Source: Chloroflexota bacterium (GTDB taxonomy: Bacteria; Chloroflexota; UBA5177; JANWHV01). From it: a stretch of 8,001 nt of DNA. Below, piece by piece: positions 1 to 7,200 of the stretch. Within the stretch, counting starts at the first letter, position 1; every line of letters begins with the position of its first letter. Position numbers and translations under genes: made by a program. The stretch is from assembly GCA_025450375.1 (NCBI GenBank), contig JANWHO010000220.1:1-8001 (forward strand). Reading direction: 5' to 3'. Under the pieces are notes generated by a model. That model saw only the letters and a program-made list of their open reading frames with translations. It was not told where the DNA came from and did not search any database.

Positions 1-749
1 ATGAAGTACTCGCCAATGGTGGCGCCTGAATACGGAGCGAGGAATTGCAGGGCCGCCGACTCGGAGGCGCTGGCGTTGACGATGATCGAGTGCTCCATGG
101 CGCCGAGACTCTCAAGCGTGTTGGCCAATTCGGCCACGTTCGACTTCTTCTGCCCGATCGCCACGTAGATACAGATCACACCGGTGCCGCGTTGATTGAC
201 GATCGTGTCGACAGCGATCGCGGTCTTTCCGGTCTTCCGGTCCCCAATGATCAACTCGCGTTGGCCACGGCCGATCGGGATCATGGCGTCGATGGCCTTG
301 ATGCCGGTGGCAAGCGGCACCTTCACCGACTCGCGGGTGACCACGCCGGGCGCCACCCGCTCGACCGGGCGCCGTTCGGTGGTGGCGATAGGCCCCTTGC
401 CGTCGATGGGATTGCCCAGAGGATCGATCACGCGGCCCAGGAGGGCCTCGCCTACCGGGACGGACACCAGGCGTCCGGTACTCTTGACTTCTTGACCCTC
501 TTGTATTTCCTGATAGTCCCCGAGGATGATCACCCCGACGGAGTCCTCCTCCAGGTTGGAGGCCATCCCCATCACGCCGTTGGGGAACTCCACCAGCTCG
601 CTGTTCATGACTCCCTGGAGTCCGTAGACCTGGGCCACCCCATCGCCGACCTCGATTACCGTGCCGACGCTGACCGCCTTGGTGCGCTGTTCGAAATGCT
701 GAATTTGATCCTTGATCACCGAGGTGATCTCATCCGCGCGAATCGCCAC
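1..749 (-). CDS. atpA: ATP synthase F1 subunit alpha (partial, N-terminal half)
   Basis: Alpha subunit of the F1 head, which forms the (alpha-beta)3 ring and carries the non-catalytic nucleotide sites at the cytoplasmic face of the membrane. The 249 codons seen cover the N-terminal beta-barrel (about residues 25-95) and the start of the nucleotide-binding domain. The Walker A loop GDRKTGKT falls at residues 169-176, the same place as in the E. coli protein, preceded by the family signature [20 protein letters not shown] at about 148-167. The gene runs off the left edge, so about half of the usual 500-odd residues are missing. The start is GTG at 749: it has GGGAGGAG seven bases upstream (757-764) and gives the usual family N-terminus. 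It follows atpH by 35 bases in the same operon. Identification is certain; only the start codon is inferred. Confidence 0.97.
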   Translation of the reverse strand, partial: MAIRADEITSVIKDQIQHFEQRTKAVSVGTVIEVGDGVAQVYGLQGVMNSELVEFPNGVMGMASNLEEDSVGVIILGDYQEIQEGQEVKSTGRLVSVPVGEALLGRVIDPLGNPIDGKGPIATTERRPVERVAPGVVTRESVKVPLATGIKAIDAMIPIGRGQRELIIGDRKTGKTAIAVDTIVNQRGTGVICIYVAIGQKKSNVAELANTLESLGAMEHSIIVNASASESAALQFLAPYSGATIGEYF

Positions 750-784
750 TTCCCTGCTCCTCCCTGGTATGCTGGAATATCGAA

Positions 785-1327
785 TCAGGCCGATCGGCCA
801 ACTACCTGCTCGCGCAGGCGTTCGAGCCGGGCCGTCAGGCTAAGATCCAGCAATTGATCGCCGATTTTGACCACCAAGCCCCCCAGGATGCTCGGATCCA
901 CATGGGTATCCAGGACAACGTCCTTGGCGGTCTGGCGGGTCAGTTGCTCACGGAGCGCCGTCTTCTGCTCCTCGCTCATCTCGGCGGCGGAGGTCACGTG
1001 GGCCACCACCGAATGTTCCCGCTGTCGTTCCAGTTCATGAAAGGCGCGGGCAATATAGGGGATAAGCGAGGAACGGCCACGAGACAGAAGCACGAGGGTC
1101 ATGTTGAGGGCCAGCGGACTCAGATGGCCGCCCAACTTCTCACGGCAACGCGCTAACCGCGCCTCCTTGCTCAGCCTCACATCCTCCAGATAAGGGCGCA
1201 GATCCGAATCGGCCCATAGAATGGCCAGAGTGTCGAGGTCACGCCGCCACACTTCGAGCTCGTCGCGCTCCAGACCCAGTTCAAGGGCCGCCTGCGCATA
1301 GCGGCGGGCTTGGCTAATCGCGGCCAT
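785..1327 (-). CDS. atpH: ATP synthase F1 subunit delta
   Basis: Delta (OSCP-type) subunit, which ties the top of the F1 head to the peripheral stalk made by subunit b. It has 180 residues, the normal family length. The first 105 or so residues look like the helical N-terminal domain, starting with the usual [13 protein letters not shown] opening. The C-terminal family signature is present as DPSILGG at 144-150, followed by a basic helix ([10 protein letters not shown]). Its ATG follows the atpF stop codon directly (TAG then ATG), and there is no clear Shine-Dalgarno sequence, so translation probably depends on coupling to atpF. The order atpF-atpH-atpA is the classical one. Delta sequences diverge fast, so the call rests on both the signature and the position. 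Confidence 0.95.
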   Translation of the reverse strand: MAAISQARRYAQAALELGLERDELEVWRRDLDTLAILWADSDLRPYLEDVRLSKEARLARCREKLGGHLSPLALNMTLVLLSRGRSSLIPYIARAFHELERQREHSVVAHVTSAAEMSEEQKTALREQLTRQTAKDVVLDTHVDPSILGGLVVKIGDQLLDLSLTARLERLREQVVGRSA

Positions 1328-1858
1328 CTAGGCCCGTCCGGCGGTCGCGAAGGCGGAGGATTGGGCGATAGCCTCATCCACCAGGCGCCGATTGTCCGCC
1401 GAATCCAGCGAACGTTCCACCACCCGCGTCGCCGCCTCGAGCGCTACCCCCGCCACCAGGCGACGAAGCTCGTCGATGGTGGCTTGCCGTTCACGTTCGA
1501 TCTCAGCCTTCCCGCGATCGATGACTCGTTGCGCCTCGGTTCTGGCCTCGGCCACCATCTGTTCCCGCAGCGAATTGGCGGTGGTGACCGCCTGGCGCAT
1601 AATTTCCTGCGCCTGGGTCCGCGCCTCCTCCAGTTGGACCTCGGTCCGGGCCTGGGCTTCCTGAGCCGCCTTGGCCGCCTCCTCGGCGGCGGAGAGACCA
1701 GAGCGGATGCGCTCGGCCCGAGCCGTCATGGCCGTGGTCAGCGGGGTATAGAGGAGACGGGTCAGAATATAGAGCAAAATCAGGAACGCGATGGCTTCCG
1801 CCACCAGGCTCCAGTCCAGGCTCACCAGATCTTGCGACGCGATCACTGAGCCGTGCAT
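1328..1858 (-). CDS. atpF: ATP synthase Fo subunit b
   Basis: Subunit b of the peripheral stalk, a membrane-anchored dimer that holds F1 still against the rotating c ring. With the start chosen here it has 176 residues: a short N-terminal segment, one hydrophobic membrane helix at about 16-37, a proline just after it (P39, in LYTPL), then a long charged, alanine-, glutamate- and arginine-rich coiled coil to about residue 150 and a short C-terminal helix. Two in-frame ATGs exist. The one at 1858 has GGAG six bases upstream, whereas the one at 1870 has no convincing ribosome site, so 1858 is preferred; the longer form would add four residues. It lies 26 bases after atpE and its stop abuts the atpH start. 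Confidence 0.94.
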   Translation of the reverse strand: MHGSVIASQDLVSLDWSLVAEAIAFLILLYILTRLLYTPLTTAMTARAERIRSGLSAAEEAAKAAQEAQARTEVQLEEARTQAQEIMRQAVTTANSLREQMVAEARTEAQRVIDRGKAEIERERQATIDELRRLVAGVALEAATRVVERSLDSADNRRLVDEAIAQSSAFATAGRA

Positions 1859-1884
1859 AGACAACTCCATGCGTTACACACCAT

Positions 1885-2163
1885 CTAGCTCTTGGTGAAG
1901 ATGATGAACAGAGCCAGCACCAAGCCGATGACCGGGAACGAGTCGACCAAACCGATGAATAGGAAGGTGAGGCCGAGGAGAGTGCCGCGGGCCTCGGGCT
2001 GTCTGGCGACGCCCTCAATGGTCCGACCGGACACCAGGGCGTCGCCGATGCCGGCGCCCACGGCCATCCCGGCCAGCGCCAGACCGCCGCCGAGGAGGGC
2101 GGCTGCTTTGATAATGTCGGTTCCCGCGACCGTCGAGGCCGCCAAAAGGGGCAGAGTGGTCAT
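1885..2163 (-). CDS. atpE: ATP synthase Fo subunit c (ring proteolipid)
   Basis: Subunit c, the small hairpin protein whose ring carries ions through the membrane and turns the rotor. It has 92 residues: an N-terminal stretch about 13 residues longer than the mycobacterial c subunit, helix 1 at about 17-44 rich in Gly and Ala, the polar loop ARQPE at 53-57 that contacts the F1 stalk, and helix 2 at about 61-89. The ion-carrying carboxylate is Asp74 (in GLVDS), where most bacteria have Glu and E. coli has Asp. Helix 1 contains GAGIGD with Asp41, which aligns by the ARQPE anchor with Asp28 of mycobacterial AtpE and Gln32 of sodium-type c subunits. The ribosome site is weak (GTGAG about five bases before ATG), surprising for the most abundant Fo subunit. 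A 185-base leader separates it from atpB. Confidence 0.96.
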   Translation of the reverse strand: MTTLPLLAASTVAGTDIIKAAALLGGGLALAGMAVGAGIGDALVSGRTIEGVARQPEARGTLLGLTFLFIGLVDSFPVIGLVLALFIIFTKS

Positions 2164-2200
2164 TGGTCTCTCACTTTCGTAGGGGGGTCGCTTATCAACC

Positions 2201-2216
2201 GGGAGTATGTACTCCC
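2201..2216 (-). promoter_or_regulatory. Near-perfect palindrome upstream of atpE
   Basis: GGGAGTATGTACTCCC is a 7-base inverted repeat around a 2-base centre, 38 bases before the atpE start. In the mRNA it could fold as a 6-bp stem with a 4-base loop. As DNA it looks like a dimer-binding operator. There is no following T-run, so it is not an intrinsic terminator. Its function is unknown; a role in atpE expression or in mRNA processing between atpB and atpE is inference from position only. Confidence 0.4.
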
Positions 2217-2225
2217 ACCAGGTAG

Positions 2226-2312
2226 TCAGGCGAACTCGGGGGGCTCGCGCCCGCCGCCCATTTCAGGGGACGGCATGAACGTGGGTCCAGAGTGTTCGTC
2301 TCGGGTGGTCAT
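2226..2312 (-). CDS. Possible 28-codon leader reading frame between atpB and atpE
   Basis: An ATG-started frame of 28 codons ending in TGA lies wholly inside the 185-base atpB-atpE spacer, 36 bases after the atpB stop. The peptide would be hydrophilic, rich in Pro, Gly, Glu and Met, with no membrane segment and no family I recognise. The reason to list it is the sequence at its start: AGAAAGTAGGTGAT matches the complement of the 16S rRNA 3' end in 13 of 14 places. Its core lies only about two bases before the ATG, however, which is too close for normal initiation. A small hairpin with a GCGA loop (core 2241-2252) sits inside the frame. It could be a leader peptide, a ribosome-loading site, or chance. 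Confidence 0.22.
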   Translation of the reverse strand: MTTRDEHSGPTFMPSPEMGGGREPPEFA

Positions 2313-2348
2313 CACCTACTTTCTTCGCTTGCCGGCATTCCCGGTGAG

Positions 2349-3089
2349 TTAGTGACCCGCGATTTCCGTACCGATGCCATAGTAGGCAATGGTAAGCATG
2401 ACAAAAACGAACGCCTGCACGCCGCCGATAAAGAGGCTAAAGGCGACCCAGATAACGGTGGGAATGGGTGAGGTCACCAGGACGGCTGGGAGATTCCCCA
2501 GGAGTACCAGGAGAATTTCGCCCGCGGCGATGTTGCCGAACAACCGGAGGGCAAGGGTGACCGGCTTGGGCAACTCCTCGATAATGGTCAGCGGATTGAG
2601 CCAGCTTTTGAGGTATTTTCCGGGCCCTCGGGCCTTGATCGAACTGTAGTGTACGTAGAGAACCACCATGATCGCCAGGGCGAAAGTGGTGTTCATATCG
2701 GCGGTGGGCGACTTCAACCGCCCGCCGGTGGGCAAGAGTCCCAGCCAATTGCTAAGCAGGATAAACAGACCAAGCGAGACCGCCAATGGTGCGATGATCC
2801 GCGTCCTGGCCTCACCAATCAGGTCGGTCGCGGTATTGATCACGAACTCCAGCATGGTCTCGATCATATTTTGCAGCCCGCCCGGGACCCCACTGGTGAT
2901 TCGTGGGCGCAAAAAAGCGGCGACTCCTATCAAGATAGCCATGATCACCAGCGTACTGATCAGGGTGTCGAGGTGAAGAATGCCGGCCACCAAGGCGCCT
3001 GGCGCCGGATTGGGGCCCAATGACCAATGCTTTCCAATCTCGCCCGCGATGTCACCCAGGAACGGGATGGGAATCACCATACTTGACAC
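2349..3089 (-). CDS. atpB: ATP synthase Fo subunit a
   Basis: Subunit a, the static membrane channel that passes ions to and from the c ring. It has 246 residues with about five to six hydrophobic helices. The essential arginine is present as Arg182 in LRLFGNIAAGE. Glu191, nine residues on, corresponds to E. coli Glu219, and Gln225 opens the family's last-helix motif QAFVFVMLTIAYY (E. coli QAFIFMVLTIVYL). The start is GTG at 3089, which has AAAGGGTAG ending close upstream; the ATG three codons later would sit too far from that site. It follows the atpI-like gene by 21 bases and ends with TAA, then comes an unusually long gap before atpE. All residues needed for function are intact. Confidence 0.97.
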   Translation of the reverse strand: MSSMVIPIPFLGDIAGEIGKHWSLGPNPAPGALVAGILHLDTLISTLVIMAILIGVAAFLRPRITSGVPGGLQNMIETMLEFVINTATDLIGEARTRIIAPLAVSLGLFILLSNWLGLLPTGGRLKSPTADMNTTFALAIMVVLYVHYSSIKARGPGKYLKSWLNPLTIIEELPKPVTLALRLFGNIAAGEILLVLLGNLPAVLVTSPIPTVIWVAFSLFIGGVQAFVFVMLTIAYYGIGTEIAGH

Positions 3090-3110
3090 GAACTACCCTT
3101 TCGTCAATCG

Positions 3111-3479
3111 TCAGCGCAGTACCATGCGTATGCCGGCAACCGCCCCAACCACCATGGTCAGCACGATGCCGAGCACCAGGCTCAAAAAATCAAAGTTAGC
3201 AGGTTGCCGCAACACTATCGCCGCGGCGGCGCCGATCATGACGTAGCGGAGCGCCGTGCCGGTCTGGATGAACAGAATAGTCCGCCGCCGCCCTCCAAGC
3301 TGGCCGATTCTGGCGACACGGAAGGCGATCATCGCCTGATTGACCGTGCCAACGATGATCCCGAGGAGGAGACCCATCGCTGCCTGCTGGTATCCAAACA
3401 GGAGCAGCAATCCCGCCACGGGAAGGCCGATAGCGGCGGCAAATAGGGCGATTTGGCGGACAAGCGGCTTTATGGGCAT
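3111..3479 (-). CDS. atpI: ATP synthase subunit I-like membrane protein
   Basis: Small membrane protein of the ATP-synthase I family (ATP-synt_I type), thought to help assemble the c ring; it is not part of the finished enzyme. It has 122 residues with four predicted membrane helices at about 10-29, 33-53, 70-90 and 96-118, and a basic loop between the second and third (GGRRR at 62-66). The Gly-rich second helix with an Asn (Asn47) is typical of the family. It sits just before atpB, the usual place. The ATG at 3479 is the only plausible start because an in-frame TGA lies 12 codons upstream, yet no good Shine-Dalgarno sequence precedes it. Sequence conservation in this family is low, so the name rests on topology plus position. 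Confidence 0.8.
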   Translation of the reverse strand: MPIKPLVRQIALFAAAIGLPVAGLLLLFGYQQAAMGLLLGIIVGTVNQAMIAFRVARIGQLGGRRRTILFIQTGTALRYVMIGAAAAIVLRQPANFDFLSLVLGIVLTMVVGAVAGIRMVLR

Positions 3480-3617
3480 GGGCAGCCCGTCGGCTGAACC
3501 GGCCCAGCGGCCTCACTGTCGAGTACACGTCGTACGGGCGCGCATGCCGCCACGGGGAGTCTCCAATTCGGTCGTGTATGCAGGCGATAGGGTCCGCTCA
3601 ACGGCCGCTTCCCGAAT

Positions 3618-3659
3618 AGTATAGGGTACCCATGTGATGCAAATATAAAGGCTGCATCA
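3618..3659 (-). promoter_or_regulatory. AT-rich inverted repeat with promoter-like boxes between atpZ-like and atpI-like
   Basis: TGATGCA (3635-3641) and TGCATCA (3653-3659) form a perfect 7-bp inverted repeat with an 11-base AT-rich spacer, in the middle of the 247-base gap 3480-3726. On the minus strand the spacer contains TATATT (3642-3647), 17 bases after TTGCGC (3665-3670), a weak -35. A second -10-like box, TATACT (3618-3623), lies just downstream next to the palindrome GGGTACCC (3624-3631) but has no good -35. This suggests an operator over an internal promoter for atpI-B-E-F-H-A, but the boxes are weak and the reading is inference. Confidence 0.35.
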
Positions 3660-3726
3660 AGATCGCGCAAAGGAGGCGGGGCGTTTCCCTCGGCATCCCT
3701 GACGCTGATTACCGCCCATCTCCTGA

Positions 3727-3990
3727 TCATGAGCCCTTCCGATCGGGCGGCGGGTCGCCCAGGACTCGTAGGGCCATCCGGTACGCGGTCACTCCGCCCC
3801 CAACTACTCCAAAGAGAATGCCCACCAGCAACCCCCAGGGAGAACTGTGAAATCTGGTGTCAAGATAATGCCCGACCAGCGCGCACACCAGCAGAACACA
3901 TGCCAATTCCAGCCCAACCGCCACGGAGAAGGTCATGGCCCGGATAAGTTGGCCTCTAAGCTGGCCTTGCGGATCATCGGTAGCCTTCAT
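3727..3990 (-). CDS. atpZ: AtpZ-like ATP synthase accessory membrane protein
   Basis: First gene of the operon, a small AtpZ/AtpI-type protein (the 'F0F1 ATPase subunit, gene 1' family), associated with ATP synthase assembly or cation handling. It has 87 residues: a polar N-terminus, a membrane helix at about 19-40, a short loop carrying the family-typical Asp (Asp44, in GHYLDT) and SPW (50-52), a second Gly-rich helix at about 53-72, and a basic tail. The ATG at 3990 is preceded by AGGGG about 13 bases away, slightly long spacing. The stop is followed by a 247-base gap before the atpI-like gene, uncommon in a tight atp operon. The two-helix layout and position support the call; exact function in this organism is unproven. 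Confidence 0.8.
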   Translation of the reverse strand: MKATDDPQGQLRGQLIRAMTFSVAVGLELACVLLVCALVGHYLDTRFHSSPWGLLVGILFGVVGGGVTAYRMALRVLGDPPPDRKGS

Positions 3991-4023
3991 TGTATCGTAT
4001 CTACCCCTAATCCACGCGCACGG

Positions 4024-4052
4024 AGTGTATCACGCGCCGGACGCATCGCCAA
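4024..4052 (-). promoter_or_regulatory. Predicted promoter of the atp operon
   Basis: On the minus strand TTGGCG (4047-4052) and TACACT (4024-4029) are spaced by exactly 17 bases, and TGA before TACACT makes an extended -10. Transcription would start near 4017, leaving a short leader of about 27 bases before the atpZ-like ATG at 3990. Both hexamers are partial matches (3/6 and 4/6), so the correct spacing and the extended -10 carry the weight. Confidence 0.5.
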
Positions 4053-4057
4053 TGTCG

Positions 4058-4076
4058 TGGTCGGACCATCGGACCA
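4058..4076. promoter_or_regulatory. Tandem 8-base repeat and inverted repeat between the divergent promoters
   Basis: TCGGACCA occurs twice in tandem (4061-4068 and 4069-4076). The first copy overlaps an inverted repeat TGGTC-G-GACCA (4058-4068). The element lies five bases upstream of the atp -35 box and 24 bases upstream of the rpoB -35 box. This is where a regulator, activator or repressor, acting on both promoters would bind. No known binding consensus is recognised, so its role is inferred from position and symmetry. Confidence 0.4.
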
Positions 4077-4100
4077 CAAAACGGAAAATTTATCAGACCC

Positions 4101-4129
4101 TTGCACCTGGGTCGTGGGGATGGTATACT
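4101..4129 (+). promoter_or_regulatory. Predicted rpoB promoter
   Basis: TTGCAC (4101-4106) and TATACT (4124-4129) are separated by exactly 17 bases, and TGG before TATACT gives an extended -10 (TGGTATACT). The -10 matches the sigma-70 consensus in five of six places. The start site would be near 4136, giving an rpoB leader of about 90 bases. This is the best promoter in the window. It means rpoBC is driven here, without an upstream rplJ-rplL block. Confidence 0.7.
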
Positions 4130-4141
4130 TTTGTGTTGCCG

Positions 4142-4190
4142 GGTTGCAAGGGAGGGTTCATCCTGCCCCTTGGCACGGTAGCTACCAACC
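4142..4190 (+). promoter_or_regulatory. Structured 5' leader of the rpoB mRNA
   Basis: GGTTG (4142-4146) can pair with CAACC (4186-4190), closing a fold whose inside begins at once with a nine-pair hairpin: CAAGGG-AGG (4147-4155) with CCT (4162-4164) and CCCTTG (4167-4172), a 6-base loop and a 2-base bulge. The palindrome GGTAGCTACC (4177-4186) offers a competing fold on the 3' side. The structure begins only a few bases after the predicted start site and ends about 20 bases before the ribosome site. There is no U-run, so it is not an intrinsic terminator. It could be a translational or stability element; that is inference. Confidence 0.4.
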
Positions 4191-4225
4191 ATCCACGTTC
4201 CTCGAGTGAAGGAGAGGACAGCCTT

Positions 4226-7200
4226 ATGGCACTCGCGGTCTCCGAGCCCCAACGGAACAGCCGGCACACCTTTGCGCGTACCCGGGAGACGCTCCCGATG
4301 CCCAACCTCATTCAGGTGCAGCTGCGCTCCTTCCACTGGTTCCAGACTGAGGGCCTCAGAGAGCTCTTCGAGGAGATTAATCCGATTCAGGATTACTCCC
4401 AGAAGATGGAACTGCAGTTCTCCGTGCCGGACGAGCCGTTCGGCAAACCCAAGTATACCGCCGCTCAGTGTCGCGATCTCGATCTGACCTATGCGGCACC
4501 GCTGAACGTGCGGGCGACCCTTCATGTGCGGGAGACCGGCGAGATCATCGAGAAGACGATCTTCATGGGCGACTTCCCTCTCATGACCCCGCAAGGCACC
4601 TTTATTATTAATGGCTCCGAGCGCGTCGTGGTAAGCCAGCTCGTGCGCTCGCCCGGAGTCTACTTTACCCGTGACATCGATCCCAGCTCGGGCCGTCCAC
4701 TTTATATGGCGAAGGTCATTCCCAATCGAGGGGCCTGGCTGGAGTTCGAGACCAGCAATAAGAATTTGCTGACCGTCAAGGTGGATCGGAAGCGGAAGAT
4801 TCCCGTGACCACCCTGCTTCGCGCCATTGGCTATGGGGCGGAGTTGGAAACCCTCTTCGAGGAGGTGGACGTCAGCCCCGACCGTCACTATATCAAGGAC
4901 ACGCTTTCCAAGGACAGCACGACGACCGAGGAAGGCGCCCTGATTGAGATGTATAAGAAGCTGCGGCCCGGCGATCCCCCCACCAGGGACAATGCCGCCT
5001 CGCTGATTCAGCAGCTTTTCTTCAATCCGCGCCGGTACGACCTGGGCCGGGTTGGCCGCTACAAGCTGAACAAACGCCTGGGCGAACCGATGGAGAATAC
5101 TCAGCGTACGCTGACCAAGGAAGATCTCGCCTTGATCGTACGGCGCCTGATCGAGCTGAACAACTCGGTTGACAGCCCGACCGGCCCGGTGCGCGCGGAT
5201 GACATCGATCACCTGGGAAACCGCCGAGTGCGCGCGGTGGGGGAACTTCTGCAGAACCAGTTCCGCATCGGCCTCCTGCGCATGGAGCGGGTAGTCAAGG
5301 AGCGGATGACGATCCAGGACGCGACCAATACAACTCCCAGCGCCCTGATCAACATTCGACCCGTCGTGGCGGCGGTGAAGGAGTTCTTCGGCGGCAGCCA
5401 GTTGAGCCAGTTCATGGATCAGACCAATCCCCTGGCGGAACTGACCCATAAGCGCCGGCTGAGCGCCCTGGGCCCCGGCGGCTTGAGCCGCGATCGGGCC
5501 GGATTCGACGTCCGCGACGTCCATCCCTCTCACTATGGTCGGGTGTGTCCAATCGAGACGCCAGAAGGACCGAACATCGGGCTGATCGGCTCCCTTGCCA
5601 CCTACTCGATGCCGAATGCCTACGGCTTCATGGAGACGCCGTATCGGAAAGTGATCAAGCTGGTCAGCACGCACGACGAGGTTTTGGCCCGCGAAATCGT
5701 GGACGAGCCGGTGGTTGATCTCGCTACCGGCGAGGTACTGGTGGAAAAGGGTGAGAAGCCCAGCGCGGCGGCCCTCGCCGTACTGCGGGCGGCCCCCGCG
5801 CGCCAGGTGCGGATCAAGCCGATGGTCAGCGAGGATGTTCTGTACCTGACCGCCGACGAGGAGGAGCAGTACGTGGTGGCTCAGGCCAACGTGCCGCTCA
5901 CCCCTGACGGCCACTTCGTGTCCGAACGGATCACGGCCCGGCATGGTGACAAGTTCGTGGAGGAAATCGCGCGAAACGTCGATTTCATGGACGTTTCGCC
6001 CCGACAGATTGTCTCGGTGGCCACGGCCATGATTCCCTTCCTGGAGCATGACGACGCGAACCGAGCCTTGATGGGCTCGAACATGCAGCGCCAGGCGGTT
6101 GCCCTGATCCGTCCCCAGGCCCCGATTGTCGGCACCGGTATGGAATGGCAATCGGCCCGCGATTCCGGCCAGGTGGTCGTTTCGGAGAGCGAGGGCATGG
6201 TGGTGAGCGCCACCGGACGGCAGATCGCGGTTCGAGGCGATGACGGCGAGGACATGGTCTACGACCTGCGCAAGTTCGCGCGCTCCAATCAGGGTACCTG
6301 TATCAACCAGCGCCCGAGCGTCATTCGGGGACAGACCGTGCGGAAGGGGGATGTGCTGGCCGATAGCTCCTCGACCGACCGGGGCGAACTGGCCCTGGGC
6401 CAGAACGTGCTAGTGGCCTTCATGGCCTGGGAAGGCGGCAACTACGAAGACGCGATCATCATGAGTGACCGCATGGTGGTCGAGGACGTCTTCACCTCGA
6501 TCCACATGGAGAAGCACGAGGTCGATGCTCGCGATACCAAGCTGGGCCAGGAGGAGATCACCCGCGACATTCCTAACGTGGGCGAGGAGGGTCTCAAGGA
6601 TCTCGACGAGCGAGGCATTGTCCGGGTCGGGGCCGAGGTGGGCCCGATGGATATTTTGGTCGGAAAGATCACTCCCAAGGGAGAGACGGAACTGACCGCC
6701 GAGGAGCGGTTGCTCCGGGCTATCTTCGGCGAGAAAGCCCGAGAGGTCAAGGACACCTCGTTGCGCGTCCCGCAAGGCGAGCGCGGCAAGGTGGTCGAGG
6801 TAAAAGTCTTCAAGCGGGATAGCGGCGCCGAATTGCCGCCTGGGGTCAACCAATTGGTCCGGGTCAGTATCGCCCAGAAGCGGAAAATCTCCGAGGGTGA
6901 TAAGATGGCGGGCCGCCACGGGAATAAGGGCGTCATCTCTCGCATCGTGCCCATCGAGGATATGCCGTTCCTCCCCGATGGGACGCCGATCGACATCATC
7001 CTCAATCCGCTTGGCGTGCCGAGCCGGATGAATATAGGCCAGATTCTGGAAACCCATCTCGGATGGGCCGCCAAGGTTCTAGGGATGACCGTGGCTTCCC
7101 CGGTTTTCGAGGGAGCGACCGAGGAGCAGATTCGTGACATGCTCAAGCGCGCGGGGTTACCCGAGGATGGGAAGGTGACTCTGTATGATGGGCGGAGCGG

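Noticed and set aside
45..857. A 270-codon plus-strand frame over atpA and the end of atpH
   Set aside because: It is the shadow of atpA, whose own frame carries the Walker A motif and family signatures; the plus-strand product resembles no protein family.
1310..1849. A 179-codon plus-strand frame over atpF
   Set aside because: It is antisense to atpF; the minus-strand product has the expected membrane helix and coiled coil, while the plus-strand one shows no family features.
3470..3730. An 86-codon minus-strand frame filling the gap between the atpZ-like and atpI-like genes
   Set aside because: The overlap geometry is attractive, but codon use is unlike the neighbours, the product has no membrane segment or known motif, and promoter-like AT-rich DNA lies inside it. 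Kept only as a point to check.
3935..4225. A 97-residue N-terminal extension of RpoB
   Set aside because: The frame is open, but the stretch includes antisense of the atpZ-like gene and both promoters, and a good ribosome site precedes the ATG at 4226, which gives the family-typical N-terminus.
4007..6151. A 714-codon open frame antisense to rpoB, spanning the control region
   Set aside because: It is the mirror of a highly conserved coding frame in GC-rich DNA, its product looks like antisense translation (rich in His, Arg and Gly, no recognisable domain), and rpoB on the other strand is certain.
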